Positions 11,340-23,836 of a stretch of 64,000 nt of DNA are shown piece after piece. Under the pieces are notes generated by a model. The model worked only from the letters and a program-made list of their open reading frames with translations. It did not search any database and was not told the DNA's origin. The position numbers and the translations under genes are program-made. Every line of letters begins with the position of its first letter. Positions within the stretch are counted from its first letter, which is position 1. Source of the DNA: Aegilops tauschii subsp. strangulata (lineage: Eukaryota; Streptophyta; Magnoliopsida; Poales; Poaceae); NCBI RefSeq assembly GCF_002575655.3, contig NC_053035.3, positions 93,459,322 to 93,523,321 on the forward strand. The letters run 5' to 3'.

Positions 11340-14300
11340 ATGCCTCCGAGACGCGACATCGGATTTGTTTTCCCGCCAGAGATCACCCAGTTGATTCAGC
11401 AACAGAATGCCCTGATGCAAGTGTTAGTGCAGAACCAAGGCAACAACAACAACAACCCACCACCTGTTGATCACTTAGCCCGTTTCTTAAGGCTAAACCC
11501 GCCGGTGTTTTCCAGTAGCACCGAGCCGATTGTAGCAGATGATTGGCTCCGCAAAGTTGGAAGGGAGTTGACCACTGCAGGATGCACATATGCGGAAAGA
11601 GTGCGTTTTGCCGCACATCAGCTTGATGGACCTGCATCATCATGGTGGGAGAATTATACAGCCACGCACCCTATTGACACTGTCACATGGGACCAGTTTC
11701 AGCAAGCTTTCCGTACAGCTCATGTTTCAGCAGGAGCTATGGCTATGAAGAAGCGTGAGTTTCGTAACCTACGCCAAGGAGGGTGCACCGTAGGCCAGTA
11801 TGTGGAGGAATTCAGTAAGTTAGCACGTTATGCACCAGATGACGTTGCTACAGACGCTGCCAAGCAAGAGAAATTCTTGGAAGGACTGAATGATGAACTG
11901 AGTATGCAGTTGATGGTAGCAACCTTCAACAACTACCAGGAGCTGGTAGATAGAGCTCTCATGATTGAAGGGAAGCAACAACAGATTGAAAACCGTAAGA
12001 GGAAGTATGGACAAGGGAAGTACAATTCTGGAACCCAGCAGAAGCCACGATTTACCCCGAAGCCGGGAGGACAGTTTCAGCATACCCATGGAGGAGGTAG
12101 TTCGCACAACCATAATGGCTCCAAGAATGGTAATGGGAATGGAGGAGGAAACGGACAGAACCGCACCAACCCATCTACCCCAACCAAGAGAGATCTAAGT
12201 CACATTACTTGTTTCAAGTGCCAGAAGACGGGACATTATGCTACTGATTGTCCCAAAGCCCAAAATGGAAATGGCAATGGAAGCTCTGGGAAGAAGCCGA
12301 ACCCGTTCAACAAAGGACATGTGAACCACGTGAGCGTGGAGGAGGTTGAAGCTCAGCCTGATGCAGTAATAGGTAAGTTTTTGGTTAAGTCATTTACTGC
12401 AACCGTTCTTTTCGATACTGGTGCATCGCATTCATACATATCAAGGGGATTCATAAACAAGTTTAAGATGTCCACCCAAGTTCTCAAAACCCCTATGTTA
12501 GTAACCTCGCCAGGAGCAGAGTATATGGCCACCCAAGGATGTTTTCAGATACCACTGGCCATTGGTAGGCAAATTTTCCCCTCAGACCTCATTGTTTTGG
12601 AATCGCAAGGTTTGGATGTGATTCTGGGAATGGATTGGCTATCGTTGTATGGAGGAAACATCGATTGTGCCAGCAAGACGATTTTGCTTACCACCCCGGA
12701 AGGAAAAAGGATCAAGTATGTATCCCGGCATATGCCGAAGAGGACTCAAGTGAATTCCTTATCAGGAGTTGTACAGGAGGAAGTACCAGTGGTGAAGGAT
12801 TTTCCGGATGTATTTCCAGAAGAGTTGCCAGGCATGCCACCAGATAGAGACATTGAGTTTTTGATTGAACTTTTGCCAGGCACAGGGCCAATATCTAAGA
12901 GACCGTACAGGATGCCCGCAAAGGATTTGGAAGAAATTAAGAAGCAGATTAAGGAGTTACTGGATAAAGGCTATATTCGCCCAAGTTCGTCACCTTGGGG
13001 ATCCCCAGTACTTCTAGTGGAGAAGAAAGATGGGTCACTAAGGATGGTTGTTGATTACCGAGGTTTGAATGAAGTGACCATCAAAAACAAGTACCCACTG
13101 CCGATGATCAATGATTTGTTTGACCGCTTACAAGGAGCTAAAGTATTTTCCAAGATCGATCTACGATCAGGGTACCATCAGTTAAAGATTCGAGAGCAGG
13201 ATATACCCAAGACGGCCTTTACCACCAGATATGGATTGTATGAGTATACCGTTATGTCATTTGGTCTGACTAACGCACCTGCCTATTTCATGAACCTGAT
13301 GAACAAAGTGTTTATGGAGTTTTTGGATAAGTTCGTCGTGGTGTTCATTGATGATATTTTAATCTTTTCCAAGGATGAAGAAGAGCATGAGGAGCATTTA
13401 CGATTGGTACTTGAGAAGCTCAGAGAACATCAATTATATGCCAAGTTCAGCAAATGTGAGTTTTGGTTGAAGGAAGTTGGATTCCTTGGACATGTTATTT
13501 CTGGAGAAGGAATAGCAGTAGACCCTGCCAAGGTTGACACAGTGACAAGTTGGGAATCACCCACAACAGTTGGAGAAATCCGGAGTTTTCTTGGACTTGC
13601 AGGATACTACCGGAGATTCATTGAGAATTTCTCAAAGATTGCTAAGCCCATGACTGAGCTATTGAAGAAGGACACCAAATTCAATTGGACTGAGGAATGT
13701 GAAGCTAGTTTCCAAGAGCTGAAGAAACGATTGGTTACATCACCAGTGTTGATTCTACCCGATCAACGCAAGGATTATGAAGTTTATTGCGACGCTTCTC
13801 GTCGAGGACTTGGAGCAGTGCTTATGCAGGAAGGAAGAGTTGTGTCGTATGCTTCACGACAACTTAAACCCCATGAGAAGAATTATGCTACGCATGATTT
13901 GGAATTAGCAGCCGTGGTGCATGCATTGAAGACGTGGAGACATTTTCTCATCGGAAACCATTGTGAGGTGTACACGGATCACAAGAGTTTGAAGTACATT
14001 TTCACGCAGAAGGAGTTAAATCTCAGACAGAGGAGATGGTTGGAGCTCATTAAAGATTATGATATGAGATTGCATTATCACCCAGGAAAGGCTAACGTAG
14101 TAGCAGACGCGTTGAGCCGCAAGAGTCATGTCAACACCCTCATGACAGGAGAGTTACCTCAGGAGTTAGCCGAGGACCTTCGCGAGCTATGTTTGAAGAT
14201 AGTCCCAAGAGGCTATTTGGCGACATTGGAGATTCAGTCTACCTTGATGGAAAGGATCAGAGAAGCTCAGAAGACAGACAAGGAGATTGAAGAGATAAAG

Positions 14301-15719
14301 GAGAAGATGAGGAAAGGAAAAGCCAAGGGATTTCGTGAGGATGAGCACGATACCTTATGGTTCGAGGACCGCGTATATGTGCCAAATGATCCGGAGATCA
14401 GGAAGTTGATTTTGCAAGAAGCCCATGATTCACCATACTCGATTCACCCAGGGAATACCAAGATGTATTTGGATTTGAAGAATACTTTCTGGTGGACCGG
14501 AATGAAGAAGGATATGGCGGAGTATGTAGCAGTTTGTGATGTATGTCAGAGAGTGAAGGCAGAGCATCAGAAGCCAGCAGGATTGCTGCAACCATTGCCG
14601 ATACCCGAATGGAAGTGGGATAAAATAGGCATGGATTTTATCACAGGATTACCCAGGACTCGTTCAGGCTATGACCCGATATGGGTTGTAGTCGACCATT
14701 TGACGAAAGTGGCTCATTTCATTCCAGTGAAGACCACTTACACCAGTGCTAAGTTGGCAAAGATATACATGACCAGGATCGTATGTTTGCATGGAGTTCC
14801 GAGGACCATTGTATCAGACAGAGGAACCCAATTTACCTCGAAGTTTTGGAAGCAGTTACATGAAACATTGGGAACCAGGCTGGAATTTAGTACAGCTTTC
14901 CACCCACAGACAGATGGACAGACCGAAAGAGTCAACCAGATTTTGGAGGACATGTTGAGAGCATGTGCACTAGATTATGGATCTAGTTGGGACGACAATT
15001 TGCCATATGCGGAGTTTTCGTATAACAACAGTTATCAAACCAGTTTGAAGATGGCCCCTTTCGAAGCCTTGTACGGAAGGAGGTGTAGAACACCGTTGTT
15101 ATGGGACGAAGTTGGAGACCGTCAGTTGTTTGGACCAGATTTGATTAAGGAGTCTGAACAGAAAGTAAGCTTGATTCGTGATAGGCTCAAGGTAGCCCAG
15201 TCCAGGCAGAAGAGTTATGCTGATTCTAAACGAAAGGAGACCGTTCATGAAGTCGGAGACAGAGTGTATCTTCGAGTATCACCCCTTCGAGGAGTGAAGC
15301 GTTTTGGAGTTAAAGGAAAGTTAGCGCCCCGTTTTATCGGACCATACAGAGTGTTGGAACGTATGGGAGAAGTTGCCTACAAGTTGGAATTGCCCGAAGG
15401 ATTGTCTAGAGTACATGATGTATTTCACGTTTCGCAGTTGAAGAAGTGCCACGCAGAGATGGCTGAGATACCACTGAGAGATACTGTGCCACTGGAAGCG
15501 ATTCAGTTGGAAAGTGATTTGACTTATGAGGAGAAGCCAGTTAAGATTCTCGAGTATGCCAGCCGAGTTACCCGCAGCAAGGTTATCAAGTTTTGCAAAG
15601 TTCAGTGGAGTCACCACACAGAAGATGAAGCCACCTGGGAGCGAGAGGAAGATCTACGGAAAGACCACTCCCACCTGTTTTCTAGCCAACCCGAATCTCG
15701 AGGGCGAGATTCATCTTAA
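11340..15719 (+). CDS. Gag-pol polyprotein of chromovirus, copy 1, intact
   Basis: One open frame of 1,459 residues starts at ATG 11340. In order it contains: gag domain (about 95-215), CCHC zinc knuckle [14 protein letters not shown] (291-304), aspartic protease DTGAS (359-363), and RT with FIDD (669-672). RNase H follows, with CDAS (817-820) and YTD (878-880). The integrase zinc finger uses H1029, H1036, C1066 and C1069, and its core has D1099, D1160 and E1196 (the D-35-E spacing). The GPY-like [10 protein letters not shown] lies at 1331-1340 and a C-terminal chromodomain at about 1398-1440 ([13 protein letters not shown]). Every key catalytic residue is present. The stop overlaps the polypurine tract. 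The element replicates via RNA into virus-like particles, and the chromodomain is thought to guide integration to marked chromatin. Confidence 0.95.
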   Translation: MPPRRDIGFVFPPEITQLIQQQNALMQVLVQNQGNNNNNPPPVDHLARFLRLNPPVFSSSTEPIVADDWLRKVGRELTTAGCTYAERVRFAAHQLDGPASSWWENYTATHPIDTVTWDQFQQAFRTAHVSAGAMAMKKREFRNLRQGGCTVGQYVEEFSKLARYAPDDVATDAAKQEKFLEGLNDELSMQLMVATFNNYQELVDRALMIEGKQQQIENRKRKYGQGKYNSGTQQKPRFTPKPGGQFQHTHGGGSSHNHNGSKNGNGNGGGNGQNRTNPSTPTKRDLSHITCFKCQKTGHYATDCPKAQNGNGNGSSGKKPNPFNKGHVNHVSVEEVEAQPDAVIGKFLVKSFTATVLFDTGASHSYISRGFINKFKMSTQVLKTPMLVTSPGAEYMATQGCFQIPLAIGRQIFPSDLIVLESQGLDVILGMDWLSLYGGNIDCASKTILLTTPEGKRIKYVSRHMPKRTQVNSLSGVVQEEVPVVKDFPDVFPEELPGMPPDRDIEFLIELLPGTGPISKRPYRMPAKDLEEIKKQIKELLDKGYIRPSSSPWGSPVLLVEKKDGSLRMVVDYRGLNEVTIKNKYPLPMINDLFDRLQGAKVFSKIDLRSGYHQLKIREQDIPKTAFTTRYGLYEYTVMSFGLTNAPAYFMNLMNKVFMEFLDKFVVVFIDDILIFSKDEEEHEEHLRLVLEKLREHQLYAKFSKCEFWLKEVGFLGHVISGEGIAVDPAKVDTVTSWESPTTVGEIRSFLGLAGYYRRFIENFSKIAKPMTELLKKDTKFNWTEECEASFQELKKRLVTSPVLILPDQRKDYEVYCDASRRGLGAVLMQEGRVVSYASRQLKPHEKNYATHDLELAAVVHALKTWRHFLIGNHCEVYTDHKSLKYIFTQKELNLRQRRWLELIKDYDMRLHYHPGKANVVADALSRKSHVNTLMTGELPQELAEDLRELCLKIVPRGYLATLEIQSTLMERIREAQKTDKEIEEIKEKMRKGKAKGFREDEHDTLWFEDRVYVPNDPEIRKLILQEAHDSPYSIHPGNTKMYLDLKNTFWWTGMKKDMAEYVAVCDVCQRVKAEHQKPAGLLQPLPIPEWKWDKIGMDFITGLPRTRSGYDPIWVVVDHLTKVAHFIPVKTTYTSAKLAKIYMTRIVCLHGVPRTIVSDRGTQFTSKFWKQLHETLGTRLEFSTAFHPQTDGQTERVNQILEDMLRACALDYGSSWDDNLPYAEFSYNNSYQTSLKMAPFEALYGRRCRTPLLWDEVGDRQLFGPDLIKESEQKVSLIRDRLKVAQSRQKSYADSKRKETVHEVGDRVYLRVSPLRGVKRFGVKGKLAPRFIGPYRVLERMGEVAYKLELPEGLSRVHDVFHVSQLKKCHAEMAEIPLRDTVPLEAIQLESDLTYEEKPVKILEYASRVTRSKVIKFCKVQWSHHTEDEATWEREEDLRKDHSHLFSSQPESRGRDSS

Positions 15720-15730
15720 GGGGGTAGGTT
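15718..15730 (+). promoter_or_regulatory. Polypurine tract, copy 1
   Basis: AAGGGGGTAGGTT directly precedes LTR2 and primes plus-strand synthesis. It overlaps the gag-pol stop codon (15717-15719). An identical tract precedes LTR3 at 23824-23836. Confidence 0.75.
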
Positions 15731-18404
15731 TGTAACATCCCAAATTTTCAATTTGGTATGTTATACATAGATCATCATTGCATATCATGTTTTATTGCAT
15801 TTTGACAAATCCTCGATAAATCCTAAGCAACTGAAGGACCCTCAGAGAGAGTTGGGGATTTTCTCGAATTTTCATATTTGATTTTCATCAAATAATAAGA
15901 CGAGGATTTTGGTTTTAATTATTTTCTCTCCGGAAAAATATTTCATTTTAAAATAAACGAAAGGAGAAAATATGACTTCTCCAAAACAATTGAAATACTG
16001 GAGGAAAAATGTTAAAATCATTATTTGGAATTTATTTGGATTTTATTTGCAATTTTTATTGCATTAAAAATATTGCATGTTTTCAAAATAATTATTTTGA
16101 TTTAAAAAATGTTCACCCTATTCTAGATTTTCTAACTAGACGGGAAAAATTTATTTCATATTTTTTTGATTTTTACTTATTTTTCTACGAATTATTTACC
16201 GCGGAACTTATTTAAAAAAAAACTGCGCGCGCCCGACCGGGCCGCAGCCCAGCCAGGCCGCCGGCCCACCCCGCGCCCCTCTCCTCCTCGCGCACGAGAC
16301 GCCGCCGCCGCCATGGCCGAGTCCGGCTCCCGCACGGCACCCGCCGGCCACCCCCTCCCCCAAGTCACCTCCACCCCCCTATTTATACCGCCGCTGCCCC
16401 CCCCCTCTCCCTCACCGCAAGCCGCCGCCGCCGCACTCGCCTCGCCCGCCGCCGCTCGCCGGAGCCGCCGCCGGAGCCCCGCCCCTCGCCCCGAGCCGCC
16501 CTCGCCCCGAGCCGCGCAGCCCCGTCGCCGGAGCCTCGCCGGAGCCCGTCCCCGAGGTAGCCGCACCTCGCCGTTGCCGGTTTTCTTTAAAAAAAACCGT
16601 TCGTTTCAAAAAAACCCTAGATCGGTTTTTTTTTCGGTTTTATTATTTTGCGAGCGTTCACCGAACCGTTCGTTTTAACGAACGCGTTCGTCAGTTTTTC
16701 TCTGTTAACGAACGTTCGTTATTTAACCGTTCGTCCGTTTTTCTTTTTCGTCGGATTTTTCTCGTTATTTTCTCAGATTCGATTTCTGATCGAATCTTCG
16801 ATTCTGTTTAACTTCTCGCTCGTTTATCGGAATCAGGCGATTCAAGCGCCTAGAGTTTCGTCTCGAAATTCTCTTTCCGTTTAACCTACTCAAACAAGTT
16901 TCTCGCTCGTTTAGATCCAGATTAGCAAACGAAGTTTCTTTCTTTTGCCGTTTGACTTTCGTTGCTTCTTTCGAGTTGATTCTTTTTGCAAACCGGAGTT
17001 CTTAAGTTGAACTTTCTGGTTGGATCTTTCTTTCGAGTTTTACCTGTGCATTAGATGAGTACTGATTGTATGCTTGTTTGTTTGCGATAGAGTACCCGGA
17101 GTGTGCCGCTTGTTACTTCGACTCGCTAGGTTTTGCGGATCATCAGCAAGGCAAGTAACACTTTGATCATATCCCGTTCATACCCAGTTTTACTGCATTA
17201 GATCTGTTTTCCTCAAACACTTGCATGATTAGGATCTAATTAAATTGTGGGTATTGGGAAGTAGTTGAGGTAGTACCTATTACCTGTTTTTCTTAGCAAA
17301 CCCTTGGGAGTTACTTCTACGTTGCTATTATATTGCCATGCTATGCTCGTAGACGTGGATTGGGTTTGAGAGATATTCATGACAGATGTGAGATGTTTAT
17401 TAATGGTTCAACTTAAGGTGGCAACTAAAACTCACATCTGGGTGGATTGAGGCACCTGGAGAACCCAGTGTTGTCTGTTTGTATAAGGTCCGCCACCCAG
17501 GCTCAAAGGGATCATAAGATTATTCATGCTGGAAACTTCCGTGTGCAGCCACAAGCTATTATGGGCTCTAGCATAGTTGAGTAGGTTACAAGATCTCTTG
17601 AAGAGGTGGACTAGCAGATGTAGGGGAAAGTAGGTGTACCGGTCCATCCAGAGTAAAGAGTGATTGTTTCTGAAAGGTTGTGTCTCGGCCATCCGTTTCT
17701 CAAACATCATGTAGTGCGAGAATCAAGCGGAGGCGATCGAGTCTTGTGGGGAAAAGTGCGCAAACCTCTGCAGAGTGTACAAACTCATCATGGTTAGCCG
17801 TGTCCCCGGTTATGGACAACTTGAGTATCTAGTACCTGGATTATCATTTGAATCTCATCACCATGTTACCTATAATTAATTTTGTTGGGTTAATGATGAC
17901 ACTTAATTGGGATTGAGTTGGAGGTACCTTCTCAATGTTTCACAACCACCATGATAGTTAAATAAAATTTATTCCTTTGCAGTAGGATAAAATTGGCTTT
18001 CCACCAGCCATATATGCATATAGTATAGCATTATTATTGTTCATTGCTCTCTATGTGTTACTTTGCCAGCATATTCTATGTGCTGACCCGTTTTCGGGCT
18101 GCAACGTTTCATGTTGCAGACTTTTCAGACGACGAGTAAGGTGCCTTAGGTCGTGGTCTTATACTCAGTGATGCCGCTGGAGTTGATGGACTCACTTATC
18201 TTCCAAGTCTTCCGCTGTTATCATTATTAGATGGCCTTAAGCCATGTTTATCATACTTAATATCTTCGGAGATATTCGATGTAATAAGTGTGTGATTGCT
18301 ACTCTGTTATAAATCCTCCATTTGTACTGTGCGTGTCAGCATTACTGATCCAGGGATGACACTGGTGCACAGCAGCACAGGCCATTTGAGGTCTGGTCGC
18401 TACA
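15731..18404 (+). repeat. LTR 2 of the chromovirus array
   Basis: The LTR is 2,674 bp with TGTA/TACA ends, and is nearly identical to LTR3 while differing more from LTR1. It serves both as 3' LTR of copy 1 and 5' LTR of copy 2. The TATA box is at 16380-16387. Confidence 0.92.
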
Positions 18405-18408
18405 AAGT

Positions 18409-18420
18409 TGGTATCAGAGC
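18409..18420 (+). promoter_or_regulatory. Primer-binding site, copy 2
   Basis: TGGTATCAGAGC, 4 bases after LTR2, is complementary to the 3' end of initiator tRNA-Met. Confidence 0.85.
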
Positions 18421-18515
18421 ACACGCTGACTGTAGGACACGACCACTAAGCTTAAGCCCTAGAAAGCTTCTCTCTTCTCATTTCTGACCCCTCTCCACTT
18501 TCTACTCTTTTAGGA

Positions 18516-19246
18516 ATGGCGAATGTAAGGAGCAAGTTCATGCAACCAGATGAAGACACGCCTTTTGGTCGACACTTGAAGGAAGTCACCAAGTACTTGA
18601 ACATAGGAATACCAAGCATCACCGGAACCTACAACGCCACATTACCTGAAGAGGAGAGCTGGAAGATTCAAGTTCACATTCCAGGAAGGACGTTTGTGCC
18701 AATTACGGAACCCATGAGATTGGTTTTCGAAGCACCAACTTGGAGTTTAGGGAAGAGCATGGCCGCACACATCGCCATGGGACGCATTGGAGAAGTCTAC
18801 CACCAGGAGCTTAAGGATACAATTTATCAGATTTGTGGACGTCGAGATGCGCAATGGGAGATGATCAAGACCAAGAAGGATGGATCAATTGCAGCTTTCA
18901 TCCAGGAGCAGAACCAAATATTCGTCGCCAGGAGAACCAGATGTGCACGGACAAGGAAGAACTGAAGAAGGCATTAACGAAGATCAAGGAGCTCCAAGAA
19001 GAACTCAAGGCTACACGCGAAGATTATTTGGAGGAAATCAACGCACTAGTAGGGAAGATTGACGACCTGGAGAAGAAGATTGGAGTATTCATGGGAAATC
19101 CAGTGCCAAAGGCAGAAGTCGACGAATGCACTTGTCCGGATAACTACATCATCATCGACGACACCGACTCGGAACCAAGTGAAGACGACTGGATTGATGA
19201 AGCTGGAGCAGACATCATGGAGTCTTCAACGGATCAGAATTTCTAG
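18516..19246 (+). CDS. Extra open reading frame upstream of gag, copy 2 (two overlapping frames)
   Basis: Same organisation as the copy at 10410: a first frame 18516-18965 and a -1 frame ending at 19246. The only coding difference I see is Ser to Leu in the EAPTWS segment (TTCAGG to TTTAGG codon context near 18748). The second frame is unchanged. The preserved frame break and near-identity point to duplication of the whole unit. Confidence 0.65.
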
Positions 19247-19445
19247 TAGACCACCATATCAGTAGTAGTTTTCCCCCATTTAATAGTATAGTTCAAGCAC
19301 TTTGTAACGCTAGTTAGATCGATTGTTTTGCCTTGTTTGAATTGATTGAGTGATATTGATTGAATTTGTCTCATGAGCATATGGGTAGTGTTTTCTCTCT
19401 AGACCTCATTCTATTCTTAACTCTCATCTTTTCTAAACCTATCAG

Positions 19446-22400
19446 ATGCCTCCGAGACGCGACATCGGATTTGTTTTCCCGCCAGAGATCACCCAGTTGA
19501 TTCAGCAACAGAATGCCCTGATGCAAGTGTTAGTGCAGAACCAAGGCAACAACAACAACAACCCACCACCTGTTGATCACTTAGCCCGTTTCTTAAGGCT
19601 AAACCCGCCGGTGTTTTCCAGTAGCACCGAGCCGATTGTAGCAGATGATTGGCTCCGCAAAGTTGGAAGGGAGTTGACCACTGCAGGATGCACATATGCG
19701 GAAAGAGTGCGTTTTGCCGCACATCAGCTTGATGGACCTGCATCATCATGGTGGGAGAATTATACAGCCACGCACCCTATTGACACTGTCACATGGGACC
19801 AGTTTCAGCAAGCTTTCCGTACAGCTCATGTTTCAGCAGGAGCTATGGCTATGAAGAAGCGTGAGTTTCGTAACCTACGCCAAGGAGGGTGCACCGTAGG
19901 CCAGTATGTGGAGGAATTCAGTAAGTTAGCACGTTATGCACCAGATGACGTTGCTACAGACGCTGCCAAGCAAGAGAAATTCTTGGAAGGACTGAATGAT
20001 GAACTGAGTATGCAGTTGATGGTAGCAACCTTCAACAACTACCAGGAGCTGGTAGATAGAGCTCTCATGATTGAAGGGAAGCAACAACAGATTGAAAACC
20101 GTAAGAGGAAGTATGGACAAGGGAAGTACAATTCTGGAACCCAGCAGAAGCCACGATTTACCCCGAAGCCGGGAGGACAGTTTCAGCATACCCATGGAGG
20201 AGGTAGTTCGCACAACCATAATGGCTCCAAGAATGGTAATGGGAATGGAGGAGGAAACGGACAGAACCGCACCAACCCATCTACCCCAACCAAGAGAGAT
20301 CTAAGTCACATTACTTGTTTCAAGTGCCAGAAGACGGGACATTATGCTACTGATTGTCCCAAAGCCCAAAATGGAAATGGCAATGGAAGCTCTGGGAAGA
20401 AGCCGAACCCGTTCAACAAAGGACATGTGAACCACGTGAGCGTGGAGGAGGTTGAAGCTCAGCCTGATGCAGTAATAGGTAAGTTTTTGGTTAAGTCATT
20501 TACTGCAACCGTTCTTTTCGATACTGGTGCATCGCATTCATACATATCAAGGGGATTCATAAACAAGTTTAAGATGTCCACCCAAGTTCTCAAAACCCCT
20601 ATGTTAGTAACCTCGCCAGGAGCAGAGTATATGGCCACCCAAGGATGTTTTCAGATACCACTGGCCATTGGTAGGCAAATTTTCCCCTCAGACCTCATTG
20701 TTTTGGAATCGCAAGGTTTGGATGTGATTCTGGGAATGGATTGGCTATCGTTGTATGGAGGAAACATCGATTGTGCCAGCAAGACGATTTTGCTTACCAC
20801 CCCGGAAGGAAAAAGGATCAAGTATGTATCCCGGCATATGCCGAAGAGGACTCAAGTGAATTCCTTATCAGGAGTTGTACAGGAGGAAGTACCAGTGGTG
20901 AAGGATTTTCCGGATGTATTTCCAGAAGAGTTGCCAGGCATGCCACCAGATAGAGACATTGAGTTTTTGATTGAACTTTTGCCAGGCACAGGGCCAATAT
21001 CTAAGAGACCGTACAGGATGCCCGCAAAGGATTTGGAAGAAATTAAGAAGCAGATTAAGGAGTTACTGGATAAAGGCTATATTCGCCCAAGTTCGTCACC
21101 TTGGGGATCCCCAGTACTTCTAGTGGAGAAGAAAGATGGATCACTAAGGATGGTTGTTGATTACCGAGGTTTGAATGAAGTGACCATCAAAAACAAGTAC
21201 CCACTGCCGATGATCAATGATTTGTTTGACCGCTTACAAGGAGCTAAAGTATTTTCCAAGATCGATCTACGATCAGGGTACCATCAGTTAAAGATTCGAG
21301 AGCAGGATATACCCAAGACGGCCTTTACCACCAGATATGGATTGTATGAGTATACCGTTATGTCATTTGGTCTGACTAACGCACCTGCCTATTTCATGAA
21401 CCTGATGAACAAAGTGTTTATGGAGTTTTTGGATAAGTTCGTCGTGGTGTTCATTGATGATATTTTAATCTTTTCCAAGGATGAAGAAGAGCATGAGGAG
21501 CATTTACGATTGGTACTTGAGAAGCTCAGAGAACATCAATTATATGCCAAGTTCAGCAAATGTGAGTTTTGGTTGAAGGAAGTTGGATTCCTTGGACATG
21601 TTATTTCTGGAGAAGGAATAGCAGTAGACCCTGCCAAGGTTGACACAGTGACAAGTTGGGAATCACCCACAACAGTTGGAGAAATCCGGAGTTTTCTTGG
21701 ACTTGCAGGATACTACCGGAGATTCATTGAGAATTTCTCAAAGATTGCTAAGCCCATGACTGAGCTATTGAAGAAGGACACCAAATTCAATTGGACTGAG
21801 GAATGTGAAGCTAGTTTCCAAGAGCTGAAGAAACGATTGGTTACATCACCAGTGTTGATTCTACCCGATCAACGCAAGGATTATGAAGTTTATTGCGACG
21901 CTTCTCGTCGAGGACTTGGAGCAGTGCTTATGCAGGAAGGAAGAGTTGTGTCGTATGCTTCACGACAACTTAAACCCCATGAGAAGAATTATGCTACGCA
22001 TGATTTGGAATTAGCAGCCGTGGTGCATGCATTGAAGACGTGGAGACATTTTCTCATCGGAAACCATTGTGAGGTGTACACGGATCACAAGAGTTTGAAG
22101 TACATTTTCACGCAGAAGGAGTTAAATCTCAGACAGAGGAGATGGTTGGAGCTCATTAAAGATTATGATATGAGATTGCATTATCACCCAGGAAAGGCTA
22201 ACGTAGTAGCAGACGCGTTGAGCCGCAAGAGTCATGTCAACACCCTCATGACAGGAGAGTTACCTCAGGAGTTAGCCGAGGACCTTCGCGAGCTATGTTT
22301 GAAGATAGTCCCAAGAGGCTATTTGGCGACATTGGAGATTCAGTCTACCTTGATGGAAAGGATCAGAGAAGCTCAGAAGACAGACAAGGAGATTGAAGAG

Positions 22401-23825
22401 ATAAAGGAGAAGATGAGGAAAGGAAAAGCCAAGGGATTTCGTGAGGATGAGCACGATACCTTATGGTTCGAGGACCGCGTATATGTGCCAAATGATCCGG
22501 AGATCAGGAAGTTGATTTTGCAAGAAGCCCATGATTCACCATACTCGATTCACCCAGGGAATACCAAGATGTATTTGGATTTGAAGAATACTTTCTGGTG
22601 GACCGGAATGAAGAAGGATATGGCGGAGTATGTAGCAGTTTGTGATGTATGTCAGAGAGTGAAGGCAGAGCATCAGAAGCCAGCAGGATTGCTGCAACCA
22701 TTGCCGATACCCGAATGGAAGTGGGATAAAATAGGCATGGATTTTATCACAGGATTACCCAGGACTCGTTCAGGCTATGACCCGATATGGGTTGTAGTCG
22801 ACCATTTGACGAAAGTGGCTCATTTCATTCCAGTGAAGACCACTTACACCAGTGCTAAGTTGGCAAAGATATACATGACCAGGATCGTATGTTTGCATGG
22901 AGTTCCGAGGACCATTGTATCAGACAGAGGAACCCAATTTACCTCGAAGTTTTGGAAGCAGTTACATGAAACATTGGGAACCAGGCTGGAATTTAGTACA
23001 GCTTTCCACCCACAGACAGATGGACAGACCGAAAGAGTCAACCAGATTTTGGAGGACATGTTGAGAGCATGTGCACTAGATTATGGATCTAGTTGGGACG
23101 ACAATTTGCCATATGCGGAGTTTTCGTATAACAACAGTTATCAAACCAGTTTGAAGATGGCCCCTTTCGAAGCCTTGTACGGAAGGAGGTGTAGAACACC
23201 GTTGTTATGGGACGAAGTTGGAGACCGTCAGTTGTTTGGACCAGATTTGATTAAGGAGTCTGAACAGAAAGTAAGCTTGATTCGTGATAGGCTCAAGGTA
23301 GCCCAGTCCAGGCAGAAGAGTTATGCTGATTCTAAACGAAAGGAGACCGTTCATGAAGTCGGAGACAGAGTGTATCTTCGAGTATCACCCCTTCGAGGAG
23401 TGAAGCGTTTTGGAGTTAAAGGAAAGTTAGCGCCCCGTTTTATCGGACCATACAGAGTGTTGGAACGTATGGGAGAAGTTGCCTACAAGTTGGAATTGCC
23501 CGAAGGATTGTCTAGAGTACATGATGTATTTCACGTTTCGCAGTTGAAGAAGTGCCACGCAGAGATGGCTGAGATACCACTGAGAGATACTGTGCCACTG
23601 GAAGCGATTCAGTTGGAAAGTGATTTGACTTATGAGGAGAAGCCAGTTAAGATTCTCGAGTATGCCAGCCGAGTTACCCGCAGCAAGGTTATCAAGTTTT
23701 GCAAAGTTCAGTGGAGTCACCACACAGAAGATGAAGCCACCTGGGAGCGAGAGGAAGATCTACGGAAAGACCACTCCCACCTGTTTTCTAGCCAACCCGA
23801 ATCTCGAGGGCGAGATTCATCTTAA
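19446..23825 (+). CDS. Gag-pol polyprotein of chromovirus, copy 2, intact
   Basis: A 1,459-residue frame whose protein is identical to the copy at 11340. In the nucleotide sequence I noticed one silent change, GGG to GGA near 21140. All domains and catalytic residues described for copy 1 are present, so both copies could encode active enzymes. Near-zero divergence over more than 4 kb argues for a very recent duplication or an assembly duplication. Confidence 0.95.
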   Translation: MPPRRDIGFVFPPEITQLIQQQNALMQVLVQNQGNNNNNPPPVDHLARFLRLNPPVFSSSTEPIVADDWLRKVGRELTTAGCTYAERVRFAAHQLDGPASSWWENYTATHPIDTVTWDQFQQAFRTAHVSAGAMAMKKREFRNLRQGGCTVGQYVEEFSKLARYAPDDVATDAAKQEKFLEGLNDELSMQLMVATFNNYQELVDRALMIEGKQQQIENRKRKYGQGKYNSGTQQKPRFTPKPGGQFQHTHGGGSSHNHNGSKNGNGNGGGNGQNRTNPSTPTKRDLSHITCFKCQKTGHYATDCPKAQNGNGNGSSGKKPNPFNKGHVNHVSVEEVEAQPDAVIGKFLVKSFTATVLFDTGASHSYISRGFINKFKMSTQVLKTPMLVTSPGAEYMATQGCFQIPLAIGRQIFPSDLIVLESQGLDVILGMDWLSLYGGNIDCASKTILLTTPEGKRIKYVSRHMPKRTQVNSLSGVVQEEVPVVKDFPDVFPEELPGMPPDRDIEFLIELLPGTGPISKRPYRMPAKDLEEIKKQIKELLDKGYIRPSSSPWGSPVLLVEKKDGSLRMVVDYRGLNEVTIKNKYPLPMINDLFDRLQGAKVFSKIDLRSGYHQLKIREQDIPKTAFTTRYGLYEYTVMSFGLTNAPAYFMNLMNKVFMEFLDKFVVVFIDDILIFSKDEEEHEEHLRLVLEKLREHQLYAKFSKCEFWLKEVGFLGHVISGEGIAVDPAKVDTVTSWESPTTVGEIRSFLGLAGYYRRFIENFSKIAKPMTELLKKDTKFNWTEECEASFQELKKRLVTSPVLILPDQRKDYEVYCDASRRGLGAVLMQEGRVVSYASRQLKPHEKNYATHDLELAAVVHALKTWRHFLIGNHCEVYTDHKSLKYIFTQKELNLRQRRWLELIKDYDMRLHYHPGKANVVADALSRKSHVNTLMTGELPQELAEDLRELCLKIVPRGYLATLEIQSTLMERIREAQKTDKEIEEIKEKMRKGKAKGFREDEHDTLWFEDRVYVPNDPEIRKLILQEAHDSPYSIHPGNTKMYLDLKNTFWWTGMKKDMAEYVAVCDVCQRVKAEHQKPAGLLQPLPIPEWKWDKIGMDFITGLPRTRSGYDPIWVVVDHLTKVAHFIPVKTTYTSAKLAKIYMTRIVCLHGVPRTIVSDRGTQFTSKFWKQLHETLGTRLEFSTAFHPQTDGQTERVNQILEDMLRACALDYGSSWDDNLPYAEFSYNNSYQTSLKMAPFEALYGRRCRTPLLWDEVGDRQLFGPDLIKESEQKVSLIRDRLKVAQSRQKSYADSKRKETVHEVGDRVYLRVSPLRGVKRFGVKGKLAPRFIGPYRVLERMGEVAYKLELPEGLSRVHDVFHVSQLKKCHAEMAEIPLRDTVPLEAIQLESDLTYEEKPVKILEYASRVTRSKVIKFCKVQWSHHTEDEATWEREEDLRKDHSHLFSSQPESRGRDSS

Positions 23826-23836
23826 GGGGGTAGGTT